Shown here piece after piece: positions 45,325 to 52,892 of a stretch of DNA of 64,000 bases. This DNA comes from Sediminibacillus terrae (GTDB lineage Bacteria; Bacillota; Bacilli; Bacillales; Amphibacillaceae): NCBI RefSeq assembly GCF_009602435.1, contig NZ_VZDQ01000027.1, positions 124,001 through 188,000 of the forward strand, given 5' to 3'. The translations under genes were made by a program, and so were the position numbers. Within the stretch, counting starts at the first letter, position 1, and each line of letters begins with the position of its first letter. Under the pieces are notes generated by a model. That model was not told the DNA's origin and made no database searches. It worked only from the letters and a program-made list of their open reading frames with translations.

Positions 45325-45379
45325 ACTGCGGATAGAATTTCAAAAATATAACGATGAAAAATCGGGAAAGAAGGTCTAA
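45287..45379 (+). CDS. Possible 30-residue phage peptide overlapping the RecU end
   Basis: A TTG-initiated frame at 45287 runs out of the recU-like gene and ends at 45379. It encodes an acidic/basic helix-like peptide (LTDNELRIEFQKYNDEKSGK). The next gene's RBS (AAGAAGG) lies at its end. No RBS is evident before the TTG, so this is a weak call. Confidence 0.25.
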   Translation: MWKLYYASLTDNELRIEFQKYNDEKSGKKV

Positions 45380-45382
45380 TCC

Positions 45383-45913
45383 ATGTTGGAAATCAGGGTT
45401 AAAAATAAGCAGCAGAGCGCTGTCATCAAGATGGAACAAGAGGGGGAAGAACTGAAACGAGGGGCAATCAATAAGGCACTCTCGTTCCTGGATACATACC
45501 AGGGTGAAAGAACAGTATCTGCTCCAAAAATAACGATTCAGGAAAAGCCTAAAAAGCCAGTTAAAACAAATAAAGGACCCCTCGAAGAGGAGACTAAAGA
45601 GAACCAAGTGGATCCGTTGGACGACATGATAGAGAAGACTTTTCGTCCAAGGAATCGACAACTGCCATTAATCCGTCCAAGCGAATCTCCTGCCCACAGG
45701 GATGAGAATGACTGCAGGGCTAAAATAAACTGTCCTTCATGTGATACGGAATCTCATCGATACGTTAAGTTTGGATTTCGATATACGTTCTGCCCGGGCT
45801 GTAATGAAAAGCTCCACTTGAAGAGCGCTACAGGCAAGTGGGGAGAAGAAGACGACGACGGAAATGTTTATCTGGCCTTTGAAGAATACCAGGAGGTAAG
45901 TGAGCGGCACTAA
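45383..45913 (+). CDS. Hypothetical phage protein with a C-terminal zinc ribbon
   Basis: 176 residues. The C-terminal ~60 residues have two CxxC pairs (CPSCDTES and CPGCNEK) spaced for a zinc ribbon; the N-terminus is charged and probably flexible, with a Lys/Pro-rich linker. Family not recognised. Confidence 0.65.
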   Translation: MLEIRVKNKQQSAVIKMEQEGEELKRGAINKALSFLDTYQGERTVSAPKITIQEKPKKPVKTNKGPLEEETKENQVDPLDDMIEKTFRPRNRQLPLIRPSESPAHRDENDCRAKINCPSCDTESHRYVKFGFRYTFCPGCNEKLHLKSATGKWGEEDDDGNVYLAFEEYQEVSERH

Positions 45914-45950
45914 GTAAGTGCCGGCTCGGTTACAAAGGGAGAGAAAACCA

Positions 45951-46517
45951 TTGAAAGGTATTTGTGTAGATCCGTCACAATCAGCGTTACTTGAGGAAAA
46001 TAAGGAATATTTTATTTTTCCGAACGGCGCTACAGCTTTCTATGTTTCTAAATTCAATAGAAAGGGCGCGCATTTTGGATGTTTCCAAGCTGATAGATTC
46101 GAAGTAATAGCTGAAGACTCAACGGTCGAAAAAGCAGCTAATGAACCTCCGGATAAAGTAGATTCAATCACATTCGAAAAAACCGGGGAACAACCTCCTA
46201 TCGAAAATATGGAGCTGCAACTAAGTATTTTCGACATCGAACCAGAAGAAACGGGAGAGAAAAACAGTGGTTATATCCTGGTACAAGCGCTCATTCCGGA
46301 AGATCTTATCTCACCAGTTCACTGCACTTCCAGCCCGAAGAGTAAAGCATTTAAGAAAGTGCAGCAGCAATGGGGCGATTATGGCCGATCGATTCAAAAT
46401 CAATATAAATGCTCTTGGGCTGAAGCTACCAAAATATTAGAAAAACATCGTGACAATCAGCAGCCGATATCACTCAGTATTCATCCAGGAAGTGACTTTC
46501 GACCAGAAGTAAAGTGA
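45951..46517 (+). CDS. Hypothetical phage protein (188 residues)
   Basis: The TTG at 45951 follows AAAGGGAGAG; the open frame reaches 45918. The N-terminal ~55 residues are beta-rich (PSQSALLEENKEYFIFPNGATAFYVSKF), the middle is acidic linker, and the C-terminal ~60 residues are helical (KAFKKVQQQWGDYGRSIQNQY). No domain was recognised. Confidence 0.6.
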   Translation: MKGICVDPSQSALLEENKEYFIFPNGATAFYVSKFNRKGAHFGCFQADRFEVIAEDSTVEKAANEPPDKVDSITFEKTGEQPPIENMELQLSIFDIEPEETGEKNSGYILVQALIPEDLISPVHCTSSPKSKAFKKVQQQWGDYGRSIQNQYKCSWAEATKILEKHRDNQQPISLSIHPGSDFRPEVK

Positions 46518-46584
46518 TTTATTGGATGAATAACGACCAGACGCCCGGCAATTTAAACATTTATATAATATGGGGGATTATTAC

Positions 46585-46791
46585 GTGCGATCTAAAGAAT
46601 TAAATGTAGAAGTAGAAACAATGTCGATTGCTCCACAGCAAATAGAGAGAGGGAGAGTGAAAATTATAATTTTAGACGGCGTACAGGGGAGAGCAAAGGT
46701 AACTGAGGCAGTTGAACATGGTTCTACTATTATTGAGACAGCTAAAGGAAAAACGACTAAAATAAAATTTGAGGAAGGGGAACTTTTTTAA
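46585..46791 (+). CDS. XtrA/YqaO-like small phage protein
   Basis: 68 residues from the GTG at 46585, which has GGGGG eight bases upstream; the ATG at 46570 has no RBS. Its order (IERGRVKIIILDG, then EHGSTIIETAKGK and the FEEGELF end) resembles the XtrA/YqaO family of PBSX and skin. Function unknown. It is the last gene before the accessory cassette. Confidence 0.6.
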   Translation: MRSKELNVEVETMSIAPQQIERGRVKIIILDGVQGRAKVTEAVEHGSTIIETAKGKTTKIKFEEGELF

Positions 46792-46798
46792 GTCAAAA

Positions 46799-46860
46799 TA
46801 GACAAATTTCCACAGGAAATCTTATAATAGACCCATACAAAAAATGGGAGGGATTTCCTG
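46799..46860 (+). promoter_or_regulatory. Promoter and RBS-masking hairpin of the accessory cassette
   Basis: Promoter: TAGACA (46799-46804), 18 bases, TATAAT (46823-46828). A hairpin pairs CAGGAAATC (46813-46821) with GATTTCCTG (46852-46860), with nested CCCAT (46832-46836)/ATGGG (46844-46848). The RBS GGGAGG (46846-46851) and GTG start (46860) are in the 3' arm. The predicted transcription start (about 46835) excludes the 5' arm, so only read-through transcripts would fold it. Confidence 0.6.
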
Positions 46861-48131
46861 TGAGTAGTACACAAGATGTGGGTTATTGGTCAATTGCAAC
46901 ACAAAAACACTTAAAAAAGTATCAGAGTGATAGCGCTAATTTTGACGAATTTGATGCTCTTCATGTCTCTGGAAAAGCAGGTCGGTTAATTGGTATGTTA
47001 CGAGGTAACAACAAAATAGAATCAATGCCAAAATTAAAGAAAATGGCAGGAACTATTGGTATAGGAGGATTTGAGTTAAACAATATTCTTCCGGTATTGG
47101 AAAAAGTTTCTGATAAACAAATCGAAGTAAAAAGAAATACCTATGATGAGATTATAGGAATAGAAGAATATGTATATACTAATGAGGACGTACTTAATAT
47201 ATCCGGCAGTCTTTTTGAATACCAAAATCCATCGGATATTCAGAGAATAGCGGTTCATTCCTTAGGTGAAACAAAAAAGTTACCTCAATTAGAAATAGAG
47301 TTGATGCAAAAACTTCATAAGCTCGGTTACTCAGATCAGGATATAGAAATCTCATGTGCAATACAACAACAGTTTAAATTGCTTCAAAAATTTGATAAAG
47401 GTAAGGAACCAATATATAGTAACGAGTATGTATGGGGGACCAATCATCATAAAATTGCTTATGGCATCAAGGATCTAGATATAGCTGATAAAGATGATCT
47501 AACCGCTCTAATAGATTCTATACAAAAGAAACAAGGGTTTCCCATTGAGGATTTACCTCCGATAGCACCAAATTTATTAAACCTTGCATTAAAAACGGGA
47601 ATAATAAACCCTACTATAGTAGCAACTAATAGAGGCATCAAAAAAGAATTTGGTTTTAGCTCTAACCTTATAGGTGAAGGTTTATATAATGACGATATAC
47701 TAGATGATGTTAAAATACTTCTGGCGTCTATGCGTTTTAGTGAAAGATATACTCAGTATTCAAAGATTCACGATCTGAATTCATTTTTAAGAGCTTTAAT
47801 TGATAGAGATAAAGTAGGTCCGCATTCCGCCAATGGTACAGATTACATACTTTTAGAGAAAAAAGGAATAATAGAGACAATTCCAGATTCTAAAGGAAAA
47901 TATTTTATGAGATTACTTAAAAAAGATGTCGGGGAGGCAGCTCTGAAGATAATAAACGAGCCAAATTTTGATATCCAAACAGAAGTTGAACCTATTAACG
48001 CTAACAGGTTTAACACACAGGGCGAGTTCATTTCACCTGAGGAAATTCGAATGTCTTATAGCGAATCACCAGAAAATATAAAAGAAGCAACAGACCACTT
48101 ACTTAGAACGGTGAGAGGCGAAACTATTTAA
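46860..48131 (+). CDS. Accessory cassette protein 1, unknown family (423 residues)
   Basis: The family is not recognised. It is soluble, without signal peptide or membrane segments. The N-terminal ~70 residues are helical and basic. A C-terminal region (SFLRALIDRDKVGPHSANGTDYILLEKKGIIE...YFMRLLKKDVGEAALKII) looks like a winged helix-turn-helix. GTG start with RBS GGGAGG; 14 bases to the next gene. The gene looks more AT-rich than the phage genes around it. With its nuclease-like partner it forms a self-contained unit with its own promoter and terminator. It could be a DNA-binding or sensing subunit; this is inference. Confidence 0.75.
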   Translation: MSSTQDVGYWSIATQKHLKKYQSDSANFDEFDALHVSGKAGRLIGMLRGNNKIESMPKLKKMAGTIGIGGFELNNILPVLEKVSDKQIEVKRNTYDEIIGIEEYVYTNEDVLNISGSLFEYQNPSDIQRIAVHSLGETKKLPQLEIELMQKLHKLGYSDQDIEISCAIQQQFKLLQKFDKGKEPIYSNEYVWGTNHHKIAYGIKDLDIADKDDLTALIDSIQKKQGFPIEDLPPIAPNLLNLALKTGIINPTIVATNRGIKKEFGFSSNLIGEGLYNDDILDDVKILLASMRFSERYTQYSKIHDLNSFLRALIDRDKVGPHSANGTDYILLEKKGIIETIPDSKGKYFMRLLKKDVGEAALKIINEPNFDIQTEVEPINANRFNTQGEFISPEEIRMSYSESPENIKEATDHLLRTVRGETI

Positions 48132-48145
48132 TTGGGGGAGGTATT

Positions 48146-49288
48146 ATGACTAAAGAACAAGGAAAAAAACAAAAAGGATTTAATAAAGGGGACTACTTAG
48201 AATATAGAGCAAAGAGATTGTTATTTCATATGGGTTACTACACTACTCAAGGCGTTATAGTTAAAAGTAGTTTGAAAGATGCATATGATGTTGTAACTGA
48301 TTTAGATGTATATGGTGTTTATATACATAAAGATTTTCGAAAAAAATCAGTTTGGTTGGATTGCAAAAGTGGGTTTACGAAGCCATTAGAAAGAATTTCG
48401 TGGATAAAGGGTGTTAAACAAGAAGTCGATGCTGATGATGCGATTTTTATTACAAAAAGAATTAGAGATACAGTAAAAACTTTTGCGAGAGATTCTTCTA
48501 TTCAAATATTTGATAGGGATATGTTATCTCAAATTGAAGAATCCTATGGTATTGGAGAAGATGATTGGAAGGGTTCCTGGAATCCTGATACTATGAACAA
48601 TAAAATTAAAACTTTCTCTCAGCTAAATTCACCAGATAATAAACATTTCAAAGATATAGCTAACTTTATTTCATCAGACTATTGGGCAATTGACTATTAT
48701 TCACAAGTGAAAAAAGTTATTACTGCACTAAAGACAATAAATAATGAAACCCCCCCTTCATTGAGAGAAGAGGATTCAAAGGCTTTTATGTGGAGCATAT
48801 ATAAATTAATTATATTATTTACTCTTTCATTACTAAACATTTCAAGAGAATTATATTTTTTCTCTGAAGAAGAGAGAAATACACAGCTTCTTGATGGTCT
48901 TCTTTCCAGCGATATTCCATTAAAAAGGAGAAATGAAATCTTAAAGGCTTCCTATTCTTTGGCTTATGAGTTGGTAAGAGATAAATTTCCGGACACAAAA
49001 TTTTCGTTTGATAAAGATATGATAAATATCGCGCCACCAAGTTACTTTGAAGCACTAAAAGATTTGCTATCCAGAGTTATAAAAAATCCGTTTACTTATT
49101 ATGATATTTTACGAAGTATGGACTTTCTACTAATGGAATACGACTTAAATCAAAAGGGTTATAACGAAAAAGAAATTCTAAATTATTGCTCTAAGTTTGA
49201 GGAAAACAAGGTTGGTTTAAAGTCTATTTTTCATTTTATTAACCAAGTAACAGGAATTCCTAAAGACTATTTTCAAATAATTTCATAG
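48146..49288 (+). CDS. Accessory cassette protein 2 with PD-(D/E)xK nuclease-like N-terminus
   Basis: 380 residues. The N-terminal ~120 residues look like a restriction-endonuclease-like fold: Glu19 in GDYLEYRAKRLL, Asp52/Asp54 in VTDLDVYG, and Asp72-x-Lys74 in WLDCKSG, the usual E...D...(D/E)xK spacing. The C-terminal ~210 residues are helical with no recognised domain. RBS is GGGGGAGG, 14 bases after the partner gene. The pattern recalls Mrr-like and phage-borne defence nucleases. Nuclease activity and target are inferred. Confidence 0.72.
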   Translation: MTKEQGKKQKGFNKGDYLEYRAKRLLFHMGYYTTQGVIVKSSLKDAYDVVTDLDVYGVYIHKDFRKKSVWLDCKSGFTKPLERISWIKGVKQEVDADDAIFITKRIRDTVKTFARDSSIQIFDRDMLSQIEESYGIGEDDWKGSWNPDTMNNKIKTFSQLNSPDNKHFKDIANFISSDYWAIDYYSQVKKVITALKTINNETPPSLREEDSKAFMWSIYKLIILFTLSLLNISRELYFFSEEERNTQLLDGLLSSDIPLKRRNEILKASYSLAYELVRDKFPDTKFSFDKDMINIAPPSYFEALKDLLSRVIKNPFTYYDILRSMDFLLMEYDLNQKGYNEKEILNYCSKFEENKVGLKSIFHFINQVTGIPKDYFQIIS

Positions 49289-49310
49289 GTCCAAGATAGG
49301 AAAGCCTGAG

Positions 49311-49361
49311 GACACTGATTAAGTAAGTTGCACATGCAGCTGCTTAGTTGGTGTCTTTTTT
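49311..49361 (+). terminator. Terminator of the accessory cassette
   Basis: GACACTGATTAAG (49311-49323) pairs with CTTAGTTGGTGTC (49343-49355, with G-T pairs), followed by TTTTTT. It insulates the two-gene cassette from the following late-regulator genes. Confidence 0.8.
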
Positions 49362-49439
49362 TATATTTTCAAAAGGCTATTGCGAATGCAACCAAATTGC
49401 AATTTCATACTAATTTTTGCAACTAAAGGAGAGATTTAC

Positions 49440-49598
49440 ATGATTATTGCATTTCAGATTTTACTCATGTTAGTCATTATCGTTTCATTTTGTTACATCG
49501 TTTCGGATGAAGAGAGCAGTAAAGAAAATAAGTTGAATCTAACACTCATTTGCCTTTCATCCATTGCTGCATTTGTCCTAAGTGGGGTGTTGTTATGA
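49440..49598 (+). CDS. Small two-helix membrane protein
   Basis: 52 residues with two hydrophobic helices (MIIAFQILLMLVIIVSFCYIV and LICLSSIAAFVLSGVLL) joined by a charged loop. AAAGGAGAG precedes the ATG at 49440. Coupled by ATGA to the next small gene. No family was recognised. Confidence 0.6.
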   Translation: MIIAFQILLMLVIIVSFCYIVSDEESSKENKLNLTLICLSSIAAFVLSGVLL

Positions 49599-49717
49599 AA
49601 TACTCCATTTATTTTAAATACAGTGAATACCGGCGGATTGGCAATACATCTAAACCTGTCACCAGAAGTAGATATGCAGAGGAGTTATTCAAGGAGGGAG
49701 CGGGATGGAAGAAATGA
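49595..49717 (+). CDS. Small basic phage protein (40 residues)
   Basis: The ATG at 49595 overlaps the previous stop as ATGA and its end overlaps the late-regulator start by 13 bases; the regulator's RBS (AAGGAGGG) is inside it. The product is basic (YSEYRRIGNTSKPVTRSRY). Function unknown. Coupling on both sides supports it. Confidence 0.55.
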   Translation: MKYSIYFKYSEYRRIGNTSKPVTRSRYAEELFKEGAGWKK

Positions 49718-50196
49718 AATCTTGGATCGATGATATGATCGATGAATATAAGAGTGGCCGCAATGAATTAGAAAAATTAAAGCAATCCCTCGATGGCAAA
49801 AGTCCTCAAATTAAAGAGGACAGGAAGCTAGTGAACGGTATGATTAACGATATGACTTATTCACTCGATTGGCTAAAAAAAGGCCGTCGACCAGGTAACC
49901 GCAGAGGGCTGGATAGGCGAGCTGCTTACCAGCGTTCAGCCTATATGGAAATGGATATTCTGCCTTCCTTCGATCCCGTAAGTACAGAATTAACTGAAGA
50001 AACAAAAAAACGTCTGGTGGACGTGCTGCTGGAATTCTCCAACCGAGAAAGAGAATGTTATTTAATGCATATGGCTCAGGGATTCAGTTATCAGCAAATC
50101 GCTGATTTATTAAGCATCAGCAGACGTACAGTGCAACAATATGTCGAACGCGCAAAAAAAAAGTTAAAAAAATCGCTTAGTTTGACGTACAAATGA
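49705..50196 (+). CDS. ArpU/sigma-region-4-like late-gene regulator
   Basis: 163 residues. The N-terminal part is coiled-coil and basic; the C-terminal ~70 residues are a sigma-70 region 4-type HTH (LEFSNRERECYLMHMAQGFSYQQIADLLSISRRTVQQYVERAKKKL). This is the ArpU/YqaQ position and fold that activates late genes in gram-positive phages. RBS is AAGGAGGG. The 190 bases downstream hold no gene but may carry its target promoter. Confidence 0.82.
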   Translation: MEEMKSWIDDMIDEYKSGRNELEKLKQSLDGKSPQIKEDRKLVNGMINDMTYSLDWLKKGRRPGNRRGLDRRAAYQRSAYMEMDILPSFDPVSTELTEETKKRLVDVLLEFSNRERECYLMHMAQGFSYQQIADLLSISRRTVQQYVERAKKKLKKSLSLTYK

Positions 50197-50389
50197 CGTA
50201 CACTTGCCACCTATTAGTGAAAGGGCTTTTGGATAGAGCACTAAATATAAATAGAATTACAGAATAAGACCGGGAGGTCTATTAAAGTATTTAATTTTAA
50301 TATGTTAGTTATTAGAATTTCACTTTTAATAACAACTAGTACAAAGCTTCCTATTGTTGGTGTAAAATTGAGCTAAGGGAGGTATGAAA

Positions 50390-50833
50390 ATGTCCAATAT
50401 TGATGATGTGAGAAATAAAATAGATTTCAAAACACCTTTGGTACCAAAAGATTTTAAACTTCCTAGTGTGGCAAGTATGGTTAATACAGGATTATTAGAA
50501 AGTGTTGCACAAGAAACCTTAAAGATGAAGAATGATTATGAACAAGCAGTCCTCCAAACACTACAAAATATAGAGAGCAATACTGCTGATATCGGTAATT
50601 TAATATCTGTTGTGCAAAAGAATAAAGAAAACCAAGAAGAAGTTTTAGAAGTTTTAAAAAGTATAATGGAGATAACAAGCGTAAGGACTGAGGAAGAGGC
50701 AGACATTAAGTACAGAGAAGTAATGGATAAAGCAAATAAATTAAATAGTGATATCCAGACCATTGACAGCCTAATAACCTATGGAAAAACGATGTGGATT
50801 GGTATTAAAAATTACTATGGTTTTGGTGAATAA
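50390..50833 (+). CDS. Coiled-coil accessory phage protein
   Basis: 147 residues. The middle ~80 residues are a coiled coil (LKMKNDYEQAVLQTLQNIES, then NKENQEEVLEVLKSIMEI), and the C-terminus has a hydrophobic segment (GKTMWIGIKNYYGFG). The start at 50390 has GGGAGG seven bases upstream; the ATG at 50384 is too close to it. It opens the second accessory cluster. No family was recognised. Confidence 0.6.
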   Translation: MSNIDDVRNKIDFKTPLVPKDFKLPSVASMVNTGLLESVAQETLKMKNDYEQAVLQTLQNIESNTADIGNLISVVQKNKENQEEVLEVLKSIMEITSVRTEEEADIKYREVMDKANKLNSDIQTIDSLITYGKTMWIGIKNYYGFGE

Positions 50834-50907
50834 AACAAGTGTACCAATTGGGGCTTTCCCTTTTAATAAAAGTGTCTATCCTCCGATATAAAATAAGGGG
50901 GGATACT

Positions 50908-51135
50908 ATGGATTTTGAGGTAGAGTTATTTGATTGGTCCCAATTATGGGAAGTCACTGGCCCTTTTATTATTATGGGTATAACAGCAGTTGTATTATGT
51001 GTGATAGCTTTAATAGTTATTTCAGTTATACCTAAAGGCATTGTTAAAGAGTTAGTGAGAGTGATAGCGATTGTTTGTGTGTTGGGTGGTTCTGTTCTTT
51101 CATTGTATATTGCTTCGCAAATATGGGGAGCTTAA
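50908..51135 (+). CDS. Small membrane protein of the second accessory cluster
   Basis: 75 residues, an acidic N-terminus (MDFEVELFDWSQL) and two hydrophobic helices (FIIMGITAVVLCVIALIVISV and VIAIVCVLGGSVLSLYIA). ATG at 50908 after AAGGGGGG. Function unknown; a holin-like or exclusion role cannot be told from sequence. Confidence 0.55.
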   Translation: MDFEVELFDWSQLWEVTGPFIIMGITAVVLCVIALIVISVIPKGIVKELVRVIAIVCVLGGSVLSLYIASQIWGA

Positions 51136-51189
51136 AGGAAAAAACTCCCTTTTTGTCGAAGTAGTTCGACGAGGAGGGAGGTGAGAAAT

Positions 51190-51627
51190 ATGGAGTATAG
51201 CGAATTTAAGACATTGCTATCTGATGTCTCAATTGAAAACAGTATAAATCTTAGGGTATTAGAACACTTCGTAGAGACATTTGAACGTTTAGGTCTAGAA
51301 GCAAAGTTAAAGTATTTCTACCCAAAAGGTATATACAGAGATGAGAATATGGAACTGTTTTTCTTTTGTGAAAATCAAACAATCATAGTTCAGTTTAGTG
51401 ATGGCGAGTTCAGCTTCCTGACCATAAAAAATAATCGAATTAAAGAGCTAGAACTGATAGTAAGCTCAGGATTCACGATTCAGCGAAAGCTTTTTTTATC
51501 TGTCGAAGGAATAGGAAATCCTATAAAGCTAGACTCGTCCACGGATACAGAGAGTAGTCATTCTCGTGATTTAGCTGAATCGATTGATGAAATATACCAG
51601 TACTTATTTAATGCGTCAACGTTGTAA
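51190..51627 (+). CDS. DUF3908-like small phage protein, paralogue 1
   Basis: 145 residues, beginning MEYSEFKTLL. The core LKYFYPKGIYRDENMELFFFCENQ aligns with KAFYAKNLFGGHEFYEVEIYIFEED of the next gene, so the two are paralogues. The pattern recalls DUF3908 phage proteins. The ATG at 51190 follows GAGGAGGGAG; a GTCGAA/TTCGAC hairpin (51155-51170) sits just before this RBS. Function unknown. Confidence 0.6.
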   Translation: MEYSEFKTLLSDVSIENSINLRVLEHFVETFERLGLEAKLKYFYPKGIYRDENMELFFFCENQTIIVQFSDGEFSFLTIKNNRIKELELIVSSGFTIQRKLFLSVEGIGNPIKLDSSTDTESSHSRDLAESIDEIYQYLFNASTL

Positions 51628-51640
51628 GGGGGTTGAAAGA

Positions 51641-52060
51641 TTGAGGATTGATTATCAAGGATTTAAAGAATTAATGAGAAAAAGCAGCTTTAGCGATTTG
51701 AGAATTGATGACCAACTCGAGTCATTGGAAATACTGGTAGAAGAAGAAAAGATAAAAGCATTTTATGCAAAGAACCTATTCGGTGGTCATGAGTTTTATG
51801 AAGTGGAAATTTATATATTTGAAGAAGACAGGGTTACTAAAATGTCTTTTGACCAACAAAGAGCAGTTAGAACAGTTGTAAAGAATTTCAGAGACATAGC
51901 AGAAACAGAGCTAATTTTTAATGCTAATGGTCAAGGTTGGATGAAGGTTATATTTAATGATGGGAAGAATTATACCTTTGATAGTGATAAGGATTTAGGA
52001 AACAAAAAAGTAGAATGCAGGGATAATATCTTATCAATATATAATTTATTGAAGGCGTAA
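51641..52060 (+). CDS. DUF3908-like small phage protein, paralogue 2
   Basis: 139 residues from the TTG at 51641, eight bases after AAGGGGG; the frame reaches 51584 inside the previous gene without an RBS. A diverged duplicate of the preceding gene (compare IDYQGFKELM with EYSEFKTLL). A terminator follows at 52069. Function unknown. Confidence 0.6.
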   Translation: MRIDYQGFKELMRKSSFSDLRIDDQLESLEILVEEEKIKAFYAKNLFGGHEFYEVEIYIFEEDRVTKMSFDQQRAVRTVVKNFRDIAETELIFNANGQGWMKVIFNDGKNYTFDSDKDLGNKKVECRDNILSIYNLLKA

Positions 52061-52068
52061 ATCTTTTC

Positions 52069-52094
52069 AGCATCCCAACCGGGGTGCTTTTTTC
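52069..52094 (+). terminator. Terminator of the second accessory cluster
   Basis: AGCATCCC (52069-52076) and GGGGTGCT (52081-52088), followed by TTTTTT. It separates the accessory genes from the packaging operon. Confidence 0.8.
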
Positions 52095-52100
52095 TATGCG

Positions 52101-52202
52101 TAACGTTACAAACGAGACAATGATACAAGGCGTTAGAATAATAACTTCATCTAATGTCCCCATCGTTGTCTGGTCTGTAACGTTAAAATGTATCGTTACA
52201 AA
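52101..52202. repeat. Long inverted repeat and CGTTACAAA copies before terS
   Basis: The 23 bases at 52101-52123 (starting TAACGTTACAAACG) are the reverse complement of 52163-52185 at 20 of 23 positions. CGTTACAAA occurs directly repeated at 52104 and 52194. The site lies immediately upstream of the small-terminase gene, where pac/cos or late-promoter control sites are usual. Confidence 0.6.
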
Positions 52203-52219
52203 GTGAGGTGTATCGGAAC

Positions 52220-52891
52220 ATGCCGAGACAGAATAAAATCGAAAAACACGGCTGCCAGGAGATTGTTGCTGCAGGTATGAAAGAGGGGAAATCAGTCAGG
52301 CAACTTGCAGAGGAGTGCTCGGAATGGGCCGGAGAGAAAATCTCTCATACTGCAATTGCCCGATATGTCGAATCTTTAAAGAATAAAGAGCAGCAGCAAA
52401 AGAAGGAGGTCATCCAACAGGATCGCCGGCGCGTCCTGAAGACAGTTAACCAGGAGCTGGACATTATACAGATCCAGTATAAGACGACAGAAAAGCTGTT
52501 AGAGCGCTTCGAGTTGCTGGATGACTTACCGGAATTTGTGAATGATCGGATGGATGAATTGGTGAACCAGGTAGTTGAAAAACTGATGGCTGAAGAAGAC
52601 ATTACTCACCAATTAGAAAAATTCCAATCAGCCATGACAAGAGAGTTAAGTCGTAAGGTAACGGAGATCACCTCACTGAACAGGGAGCTGAGGGAAAACA
52701 GCAAGTTCCTAGCTGACCTAAGGGAAAGGGCTTTTGAATTTAGTTTAGTTCAAGAGTACCTTTCTCTTTTTATGGATTTATTTCAACAGGCAAATGAGGA
52801 AGCATACCAGGAAGCCATCCAGAAGGTTGCTGCAAATCCTCGAATGCAAAAGCTCGTTGACCAGCAGATGCAGCTAAGGGGTGAAAGCTGA
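52220..52891 (+). CDS. terS: Small terminase subunit-like protein
   Basis: 223 residues. An N-terminal HTH-like segment (GCQEIVAAGMKEGKSVRQLAEECSEW), then long amphipathic helices to the C-terminus. It sits immediately upstream of the large terminase. GTG/ATG choice: the ATG at 52220 has GAGGTG upstream; the GTG at 52208 lies inside that RBS. It should recognise the packaging site, possibly the inverted repeat just upstream. Confidence 0.8.
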   Translation: MPRQNKIEKHGCQEIVAAGMKEGKSVRQLAEECSEWAGEKISHTAIARYVESLKNKEQQQKKEVIQQDRRRVLKTVNQELDIIQIQYKTTEKLLERFELLDDLPEFVNDRMDELVNQVVEKLMAEEDITHQLEKFQSAMTRELSRKVTEITSLNRELRENSKFLADLRERAFEFSLVQEYLSLFMDLFQQANEEAYQEAIQKVAANPRMQKLVDQQMQLRGES

Positions 52892-52892
52892 T

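Noticed and set aside
52101-52202. The long inverted repeat as a terminator or tRNA-like element
   Set aside because: The arms are 39 bases apart with no T-run, and a separate terminator is already present at 52069-52094; no tRNA fold could be drawn.
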